From NCBI GenBank assembly GCA_027008775.1, contig JALVDV010000005.1, positions 67,300 through 99,781 of the forward strand: 32,482 nucleotides of DNA. The letters are read 5' to 3'. This document shows, in pieces, positions 25,580-32,482 of this stretch. Source of the DNA: Candidatus Moraniibacteriota bacterium. GTDB taxonomy: Bacteria > Patescibacteriota > Minisyncoccia > Moranbacterales > DUUL01. The notes under the pieces were generated by a model. It did not search any database, was not told the DNA's origin, and was given only the letters and a program-made list of their open reading frames with translations. Numbering within the stretch: position 1 is the first letter of the stretch; each line of letters opens with the position of its first letter. Made by a program: the position numbers and the translations under genes.

Positions 25580-26077
25580 CAAAAAAACAGCCTCTCGGCA
25601 GTCTTTCTCTCTTTTATTTTTTAATTCTTTATATCCGGTGTTTTTGATATCCTTTTAACTTTCTCAACTTCTCAACTTATCAGTTTTCTAAATTTCTAGT
25701 TTTTAAAACAAATTGGATACCGGGGCGGTGAACGCCCAAAATTTTCTTTGGTGGCGCACCGCCACCGGATTTATTCCGACAAAGACATTTTGAAGGGTGA
25801 TTCAAAAACGTTGGTCCTTGTCGGGAGGTGAACCGTCTGGTCGGTTCAAAATTTTCTTCCGCCGTAGGGACTTACGCCCTTTTGATGTTTTGTTTTTGTT
25901 TTTATTATTTTTGTTTTTGTTTTAAAAACTCTGAGACTCAGCCAGATACGGTGCGTTGACCGCAAAAAGAATCTCAGCACAGCAGAAGAATTTCAGTCAC
26001 AAATAGGGGGAAATTGTGACTGAAAGTCTTCTGCTGTAAACGGCGGATTTGTGAAAGAACTTTACTTGTCTGCAACT
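25580..26077 (-). ncRNA. Candidate large structured noncoding RNA (ends approximate)
   Basis: No credible ORF; minus-strand consensus promoter at 26078-26106; 23-nt-arm hairpin at 25980-26036 and a cluster of hairpins at 25723-25885; possible GC hairpin plus T-run near 25590-25605. Confidence 0.5.
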
Positions 26078-26106
26078 ATTATACCATTTTTTAAGTGCTG
26101 AGTCAA
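26078..26106 (-). promoter_or_regulatory. Sigma70-type promoter reading into the ORF-free region
   Basis: Minus strand TTGACT - 17 nt - TATAAT; no minus-strand ORF downstream. Confidence 0.8.
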
Positions 26107-26203
26107 AACTGTTAATTACTTGTGAATTTCTTTCTAACTACGGAGAAGGGCTTTTGTTTTGGGTGTTTGTGGCCCAAAAATTATCAACAAGTTATTCACA
26201 ACC

Positions 26204-27682
26204 CTATTTACCGGCATTTTGGACTAAATTGAAGAAGTATTTGGTCAATGTCTCCGCCTCTTTTTTAGACGTGGCAAAATAGAGAATGCGTCCGGCCCCC
26301 AAATCAATAATATTCCAGTCAACGGAAGCGGTCGGGTCGCCGGGTTGATAATTTACATATCTGGCATTGTAGTTGTTGGGGTTTACTTTAAAAACATATT
26401 TTTCTTGTAGGGCTGGACGGTTATTCAATGGGAACAGTTTGAGGAGTTTGGCTGGGAGTTGATCTTCGGCAGATAATATCTTATCTTTTAAAACTTTCTG
26501 GTCAGCCTTTTCTTTTAATTCAAAAACGGCAGCCACTCTCATTTTCCCGCTATCTTTCATTACAAAAACACTACAAATGTCTTTAATATTCTCCGGGGAA
26601 ATGATTTCATTTAATCCCAGGATACTTAAGAATTGAGGCGCCGGCAAATAATTTCCGCTAGCATCATGAACTGTCAGCAAAAATCCTTTATTTAAATCGT
26701 CTTCGCTAACGTTGGTTTTTAGATAACTTAGCGAATTATTGAAGCTTTGCTCAAAGTTGTTGGGGTCTATAGTAAATTTAACCCTTTCTTCTTTTTTTAC
26801 GTTTTGAGTTTTATTTGTTTCTTGACTGTTGGCACCACCCCACTCTGCAGGAGTAACATTGTCATTGTTTTCTTCCCCGTTTGGTAATTTTTCCGCCTCA
26901 AGTTCTTGATTGAAGTTTTCCTGATTGAAATTACCTTCGGCGGCCTGCTTTCCCGCTTCTTTCATATCATTAACAGAAGGCTCTTCGTTTAGATTTTCTT
27001 TTTTGTTGAATTTGTTCTTGATCGCTTTAACCAAATCTCCGTTATTCATATATAAGAAATAGCCTCCCAAGAGAAAGCTGGCTAAAATTAAAATAAAAAC
27101 AATAACGAAAATAAAGCGTCCTCCACCCCTCTTTGTTTGTGTTTTTGTGATTTCAGGCGGAAAAGTGGGAATTTCCTTCGCTTTGATTTTTTCCACTTTT
27201 TCTTTCAAATCATCGTAAGGGTTACCCGTCGTTGTTTGACCGGTATTGGTTTGTGTGTTGCCGGTTGGCGGATAGCTGGACTTATTAAGTTGAGAACTAA
27301 GAGATTTTTCTTTTTTGTTGAATAGAGGACTTTTCTCTCCATTATAAATATTTTTTTGCAGAGCTTGTGGTGGAGCGCTAACTTTGTTAAGGTTATCTGT
27401 TGCTTTGTTGCTGGAAAAAGTTTCTGTTTTTTTCTCAGCAGAACTTCCAATGGAGGGAGAAGGAAAATCTGCTCCTGCTGTCTGTTGGGGTTTTTGATTT
27501 ATTTGCTTGGTTTCGGTTTTTCCTTGCGGTGATTGCTTGTTTTGATTTTGCGCTTGATTGTTGTCCGAAACTTCATATTCAACTTGCTTTGTTCTACCCG
27601 CTGAACCATTGAGGTTGTCTTTCATAGTCTCAATGGTAATGGTTGTCTTTTTCTTTTGGTTTTTTTTGCCGGAGCCGAACAC
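26204..27682 (-). CDS. Uncharacterised membrane-anchored protein with low-complexity cytoplasmic N-terminus
   Basis: 492 aa; Gln/Asn/Lys-rich N-term, single TM (FIFVIVFILILASFLLGGYFLYM), globular C-terminal domain. Confidence 0.75.
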   Translation of the reverse strand: MFGSGKKNQKKKTTITIETMKDNLNGSAGRTKQVEYEVSDNNQAQNQNKQSPQGKTETKQINQKPQQTAGADFPSPSIGSSAEKKTETFSSNKATDNLNKVSAPPQALQKNIYNGEKSPLFNKKEKSLSSQLNKSSYPPTGNTQTNTGQTTTGNPYDDLKEKVEKIKAKEIPTFPPEITKTQTKRGGGRFIFVIVFILILASFLLGGYFLYMNNGDLVKAIKNKFNKKENLNEEPSVNDMKEAGKQAAEGNFNQENFNQELEAEKLPNGEENNDNVTPAEWGGANSQETNKTQNVKKEERVKFTIDPNNFEQSFNNSLSYLKTNVSEDDLNKGFLLTVHDASGNYLPAPQFLSILGLNEIISPENIKDICSVFVMKDSGKMRVAAVFELKEKADQKVLKDKILSAEDQLPAKLLKLFPLNNRPALQEKYVFKVNPNNYNARYVNYQPGDPTASVDWNIIDLGAGRILYFATSKKEAETLTKYFFNLVQNAGK

Positions 27683-27822
27683 TTTTTTGTTTTTATTTTG
27701 TTAGAAAGTTTTTAAAAGCTAAAGTTTTCCCGATTTTTGTCGGTTTTGTCAGATTTTTCTTTTTTCATGATAGCATAAAAACATTAAAAAAGAAAATTGG
27801 AAGATAGAATGTTAATTTTAAT

Positions 27823-27851
27823 TTGATTTTTTACCTTTTTGGGGTTATAAT
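27823..27851 (+). promoter_or_regulatory. Sigma70-like promoter of pyk
   Basis: TTGATT - 17 nt - TATAAT. Confidence 0.6.
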
Positions 27852-27900
27852 TAAGGCTTGATAGATGATTTTTAAATCCATAAATTTTAAATCCTTTGCA

Positions 27901-29313
27901 ATGTTTAAAAAGAGAACCAAAATTGTGGCTACTGTCGGACCGGCCAGTGAGAGCAAAACAAAATTGCAACAGTTGGTGAAAGCCGGGGTAAATGTTTTTC
28001 GTCTTAATTTTTCCCACGGTGATTTTGCGGAGCATGGGCGAAGAATAAAGAGAATTAGGGAACTTGAGAAGAAACTAGCCGTTAAAACCGCTATTTTACA
28101 AGACTTGGGTGGGGTAAAGTTGCGTATTGGTGATTTTAAAAATGGTGAAATTGTCTTAAAAAAGGGACAAAATTTTATTCTGACCACCAAAAAAATCATC
28201 GGGAACAATGAAAGAGTATATATTAATTACAAAAAACTTCCCAAAGAAGTGGCAGTAGGACAAAAGATTTTGTTGGATGACGGCACCAAGGAACTGAGGG
28301 TTGTTAAAATTGACGGTGATGAGGTTTTGACTAAAGTGGTTGCCGGCGGGTTAATTCGTTCCCGGCGAGGAGTAAATATTCCCAACGCCAGATTAAGCGC
28401 CAGCGCTCTGACTAAAAAAGATAAAGAGGATTTGCGATTTGGTCTGGAACAGGAAGTTGATTTTGTGGCCATTTCTTTTGTGCGTTATCCGCGTGATATC
28501 AAACAATTGCGTAATATTCTGAAAAAACACAAATCTCCGGCCCAAATTGTTGCCAAAATTGAAACACCGGAAGCAGTGGAAAATATTGATGAAATTATCT
28601 CACTAACTGATGTGGTTATGATTGCTCGTGGCGACTTGGCGGTGGAAATTCCTCCTCAAGAAGTTCCCCATCTGCAAAAGATGATTATTAAAAAATGCCG
28701 AACAGCCGGCAAACCGGTTATTGTGGCTACTCAAATGATGGAATCTATGATTAAAAACCCCACGCCGACCCGGGCGGAAATCACCGATGTTTCCAATGCA
28801 ATTTTGGATGGAACCGATGCCATAATGTTGAGTGCTGAAACAGCTATGGGAGAATTTCCGGTGGAGACGGTACGGATAATGAGTAAAATTGCCATCAGAA
28901 CCGAACAGGAGATTCTTTATAAAAACGTTTTGACCGGTGAAAAGTGTAAACGCCAGAAGATTAACGCCTTAACCAGAAGTGTGGTACAAACCGCTTTAGA
29001 TATTGATGCTAAGTATATAGTTGTTTTAACAGAGTCCGGCCTGACGGCCAGAAAAATTTCCGAATTTCGCCCTCGGCAGATCATCTTGACTTTAACGCCA
29101 AATGTTGTCACCGCCAGACAACTGAATATTTCTTATGGATGCTATCCTTATAATGTGGATAGTTTTGACACAGTAGAAAATGTTATTAAAAAAGTGAAAA
29201 GCTTCTTAAAAAAGAATCGGTTGGCAAAAAAAGGTGAAAAAATTGTTATTACCGCCGGGATACCTTTTGGAAGAGAAGGAACAGCCAATATGATGATTAT
29301 TCAAGAATTGTAG
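27901..29313 (+). CDS. pyk: Pyruvate kinase (track ORF starts at 27865)
   Basis: MFKKRTKIVATVGPASESKTKLQQLVKAGVNVFRLNFSHG...MIARGDLAVEIPPQEVPHLQKMII... Confidence 0.97.
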   Translation: MFKKRTKIVATVGPASESKTKLQQLVKAGVNVFRLNFSHGDFAEHGRRIKRIRELEKKLAVKTAILQDLGGVKLRIGDFKNGEIVLKKGQNFILTTKKIIGNNERVYINYKKLPKEVAVGQKILLDDGTKELRVVKIDGDEVLTKVVAGGLIRSRRGVNIPNARLSASALTKKDKEDLRFGLEQEVDFVAISFVRYPRDIKQLRNILKKHKSPAQIVAKIETPEAVENIDEIISLTDVVMIARGDLAVEIPPQEVPHLQKMIIKKCRTAGKPVIVATQMMESMIKNPTPTRAEITDVSNAILDGTDAIMLSAETAMGEFPVETVRIMSKIAIRTEQEILYKNVLTGEKCKRQKINALTRSVVQTALDIDAKYIVVLTESGLTARKISEFRPRQIILTLTPNVVTARQLNISYGCYPYNVDSFDTVENVIKKVKSFLKKNRLAKKGEKIVITAGIPFGREGTANMMIIQEL

Positions 29314-29487
29314 TTTTTACCTCTTTGTTTTTTGTTTTTGCTCTTTTTTCTTTTTCCGCATTTTACTTCTTTATTTTTTACTTTTTTGTATTTTTTGTTT
29401 TTTACGTTTTTTATCTTTTGACAGATTTTACATATTATTTGCCCTTCGCTCTCCAAGTTGCTGGCTTTAACGCTTTTTTATTATAAG

Positions 29488-29517
29488 TATTATGATATTA
29501 TCAATAATATCATAATA
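29488..29517. promoter_or_regulatory. Perfect AT-rich inverted repeat, candidate operator or hairpin
   Basis: TATTATGATATTA-tcaa-TAATATCATAATA, 13-bp arms. Confidence 0.4.
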
Positions 29518-29621
29518 GACAAGATAAAAAGTTGTGAATAAAATTTTGTTTTTAAAAATATTTTGAAGACAGGATTTTGGTTGAGAGGAAATAATTTCTA
29601 ACCAACAGATTAAAAAACAGG

Positions 29622-30542
29622 GTGTACCAAACATGGTTCGGAATCAGAAAGGACAAGTTGTTTGCCGAAACAATGTTTCATTTATATTATAGCCCGAATA
29701 TATTGGACAAGAGTTCTGTTTTTGTTATCATAAGTAACGAGTGGAGGAAAGTAAATACTGTAAACAACAACCAATTAAAACAGAATGAAAAAAACCAACA
29801 AATAAAAGTTGAAGAACAGATGGAGAAAAAAGAAGAAAAAGAACCAAAAGACAAACAAACAAAAACAAAAAAGAGAATAAAATTGGTTTTAAAAACAATT
29901 CTGATAATTACAGCTCTTGTTTTTTCTTGGCGTTTCTATTCTTTGGTTCGTTTTGAAGGCAGATTCACTCCTTGGTACGTTTGGGGGATTTCCAATCCCT
30001 ACAAGTATTGGCAAGAGCATATCGGTTTAAAGTTGATAGAACATGGAAAAAGGTATGACTTAAAACCAACCATAGATGAAAACGATCCGACAACCTACAA
30101 TGTTTATCAAAACAAAAAGCATCATTTCAGGTTTAAGTATCCGAAGGGGTTTGATTTGGAGTCAGAAGAGTCGCTTGGCTATAAAGGTCAAGATAATTAT
30201 ATTAAGTTCTCCAAAAAGGGAGATTATTCTCGAGAAAGCCAATGTTGGGTATATATTCTATACAAAGGTTGGGGTGTAGGTAAAAATTGGTTACCAAGAA
30301 AAAGGTTACTTGTTGAACATTACATTAAAAAAGGAAGTACTCCTTTTTATTTTGTGACCAAGAATGGACAGATTGCATACATCATCAATTATCATGCTAA
30401 TTCTACTGAACCTAAAAATAAAGAGGTTATGTATGTTGACCCATTGCACAATTCAAATATAATTAGAGTTAGTTCCACTTGTTATCCTGATAGTATCCAA
30501 ATGATAGATGATATAATTTCCACCTTTGAATTCACTCCTTAG
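29622..30542 (+). CDS. Uncharacterised single-TM protein (true start may be downstream, e.g. MEKKEEKEPK)
   Basis: 306-aa ORF; Lys/Glu-rich segment, one TM (LKTILIITALVFSWRFYSLV), extracytoplasmic domain HHFRFKYPKGFDLE. Confidence 0.6.
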   Translation: MYQTWFGIRKDKLFAETMFHLYYSPNILDKSSVFVIISNEWRKVNTVNNNQLKQNEKNQQIKVEEQMEKKEEKEPKDKQTKTKKRIKLVLKTILIITALVFSWRFYSLVRFEGRFTPWYVWGISNPYKYWQEHIGLKLIEHGKRYDLKPTIDENDPTTYNVYQNKKHHFRFKYPKGFDLESEESLGYKGQDNYIKFSKKGDYSRESQCWVYILYKGWGVGKNWLPRKRLLVEHYIKKGSTPFYFVTKNGQIAYIINYHANSTEPKNKEVMYVDPLHNSNIIRVSSTCYPDSIQMIDDIISTFEFTP

Positions 30543-30565
30543 TTGCAATAATTACAAGTTATTCT

Positions 30566-30621
30566 TTCCATCATCCGCCAAACATATATGTTGAAATATA
30601 TATGCTTGGCAGACGATGGAA
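30566..30621 (-). other. Long imperfect hairpin; mismatches become G.U wobbles in minus-strand RNA
   Basis: ttccatcatccgccaaacatatatgttgaaatatatatgcttggcagacgatggaa. Confidence 0.6.
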
Positions 30622-30681
30622 GATTTTCTTTCATCGTGTTTCTTTGAAAACTAAATAAAAAAACAAAAAAGGAGGTCTGTT

Positions 30682-32376
30682 ATGGCAAAGAAAATCTTGT
30701 TTATGGTTTGTTTGGTTTTCCTGTTCCCCGGTCTTGTCGGGGCGGAGAATTGGACTAGGTCGTCAATTGAAATAAAAGAGAAAGGATGGTCGGAAAATGA
30801 CGGTTACAAAGTTTATGGCAAACTTGTTGAGCCACCGAGTGATAATGACAATGACTGTAATGCCAGCGAAACCATGCCGGATAAAGCCCTTCGTTTTAAT
30901 GTGCAACATTTGCGTGACTTAATCGGGCCGGATTTTGATGTTAACAATATTTACGTGGATGGAGTTACAGCTGGAGGAGAATACGCTTTGAATGTTTTGC
31001 AAGCTGATAATTTGCATCATGGAAATGGTTGGCAATTTAGATATCTGTGGAGAAAAGATCATCCCCCAAAAGATTGGCACCAATACAACGGCTATGTCTA
31101 CGTTTGTGTCGGTTCAACAGCGCGAGCTCTTGTTCAAGACAGTTCTTTTGAAAACATCGTTCTTTGGTATAAAAATCCAAACAAAACAACGTATCGCAAT
31201 GTTGATCTTTGCAAAGATGTTGGTTCAAATTGGTTTCAAAAGATTCTCGGTGAAACACAAGCCAATTTGATAAGCGGGTTTTGCGGAAACAACAACAAGG
31301 CAAACATTACCTTTGATTTTACAAACAATACCGCCGTGGTAACTTCAAACACTCCTTTAAAATCCGATGGTTCCAAGAGAATGGATATTTCCTTTTCCCA
31401 AGCCGGAGTAACTTCCGAACAAGTGAGAAATGGTCTGGGATATAGTCATAACGGAGCTTGGCAAACCAACCCCGGGGAAAGCGAAGGAACTTATGATAAT
31501 GATCCCCATACTCCTTCAGCCGATGTTCACATCGTTCACCTGAAAATCAGAAGAGAGGATCAAAGTCATTTTCACACCGAATCGGGAAAAGCTCTCTCTC
31601 CCGGAGAAAGCGTAGTAGTCTTCGCCGAAGGCAGGATTGAGAATCGTTCCAATGACATTTGTGATTACGTCAAGATGGAATACAATGTAACCACAAAAAA
31701 GAAATTCCGCCACACGGAAAAGAAAACTCTTGATGACGATGTCCTGGATGAAGACGAAAGAGAAGATGATTTCCAACCCGGAGATAAAATCAGTAAGACG
31801 ATGCGCAGAACAACCATTACTCTTTCCAACGATATGCAAGCAGTGACGGTTGCCACTGAAGGGAGGAACTCTTACACCTTTCCCATCACCCAAAAGCATC
31901 TCTACGAAAAGAAAATTCCTCTCTATTTCTGGTTGGATGTCAAAGTCAGAATAGACAACAGCGAGGACAGAGATGTTTCCTGCAATCAGGGAAGCGATTG
32001 TGACGAATACGCCAAGTTTGAGGTTCTCTTGCCTTGGTTTTCGTCCAGTTTTAAAGCCGATGCCGTTCTGGGAGAATCTTCTTTAGCAGTTGCTTTTGAG
32101 AATACTTCCGAGGCCAGTTCCGGCGCTATCAGTTCCTATCATTGGGATTTCGGTGACGGAGAGACTTCAGATGAAGAAAATCCGATCCATGTCTATGAAG
32201 AAGCCGGAACCTATACTGTAAGTTTGACAACCACCAGTACTTGGGGAGAAACCAGGACTTCCCAGCAAAAGATAGCGGTGATGGCGGAGCCGGCAGATGA
32301 ATACCCCAATCCGGGGAGTACGAACAAAGGAAACCTAACGGGAGTTATTTACTTGCTCCTGTTATCAGATGATTAA
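30682..32376 (+). CDS. Secreted protein with C-terminal PKD domain
   Basis: 564 aa; SD aaaggaggt; signal peptide; SSYHWDFGDGETSDEENPIHVYEEAGTYTVSLTTTS (PKD). Confidence 0.85.
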   Translation: MAKKILFMVCLVFLFPGLVGAENWTRSSIEIKEKGWSENDGYKVYGKLVEPPSDNDNDCNASETMPDKALRFNVQHLRDLIGPDFDVNNIYVDGVTAGGEYALNVLQADNLHHGNGWQFRYLWRKDHPPKDWHQYNGYVYVCVGSTARALVQDSSFENIVLWYKNPNKTTYRNVDLCKDVGSNWFQKILGETQANLISGFCGNNNKANITFDFTNNTAVVTSNTPLKSDGSKRMDISFSQAGVTSEQVRNGLGYSHNGAWQTNPGESEGTYDNDPHTPSADVHIVHLKIRREDQSHFHTESGKALSPGESVVVFAEGRIENRSNDICDYVKMEYNVTTKKKFRHTEKKTLDDDVLDEDEREDDFQPGDKISKTMRRTTITLSNDMQAVTVATEGRNSYTFPITQKHLYEKKIPLYFWLDVKVRIDNSEDRDVSCNQGSDCDEYAKFEVLLPWFSSSFKADAVLGESSLAVAFENTSEASSGAISSYHWDFGDGETSDEENPIHVYEEAGTYTVSLTTTSTWGETRTSQQKIAVMAEPADEYPNPGSTNKGNLTGVIYLLLLSDD

Positions 32377-32409
32377 AAACCAAAAAACCAGAAAAAGGAG
32401 GAAAAGAAG

Positions 32410-32482
32410 ATGAAAAGACTTTTAACCTTAACTCTGACTTTAACCATTGGAACCCTTTGTTTATTCTTCGTTACTAGTGTTC
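32410..32482 (+). CDS. Partial CDS: signal-peptide N-terminus of a secreted protein, truncated by window end
   Basis: SD aaaaggagg, then MKRLLTLTLTLTIGTLCLFFVTSV... Confidence 0.65.
   Translation, partial: MKRLLTLTLTLTIGTLCLFFVTSV

Noticed and set aside
25925-26077. 6S RNA, tmRNA, SRP or RNase P identity for the minus-strand candidate RNA
   Set aside because: None of the conserved motifs I know for these families were visible; the perfect terminal hairpin does not fit 6S architecture.
30566-30621. Integron attC site
   Set aside because: No R'/R'' core (GTTRRRY/RYYYAAC) or integrase in the window.

Overview
The window looks like one contig from a low-GC, small-genome bacterium, probably Candidate Phyla Radiation/Patescibacteria. 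That is inferred from gene style and the VirB2-like pilin paralogs; no marker phylogeny was done. Recognisable content: an SPFH/band-7 protein with a coupled membrane protein; seven genes encoding VirB2/TrbC-like pilin-type 2-TM units, one fused to an M15-like peptidase; an orphan solute-binding lipoprotein; tRNA-Trp; a secE-nusG-rplK-rplA-rpmG cluster (rpmG is missing from the ORF track); a CorA-like transporter; EngB; a Fur-family regulator with a peroxiredoxin; an adjacent dockerin/cohesin-like gene pair; ileS; pyruvate kinase; and secreted/PKD-domain proteins. The most notable area is the ileS locus. It has a textbook T-box antiterminator with an apparent ultrashort Stem I displaying AUC. 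A GxxExxY PD-(D/E)XK-type gene in ~40-bp inverted repeats sits between the T-box and ileS. The IleRS carries an inserted histidine-phosphatase domain with all catalytic motifs. Two copies of a palindromic repeat are embedded in the ileS ORF in different reading frames, and a third copy lies between rplK and nusG. Other leads are a ~1 kb ORF-free region after ileS with a consensus minus-strand promoter and strong structure (candidate large ncRNA), a poly-G frameshift in the cohesin-like gene, and several structured intergenic elements.
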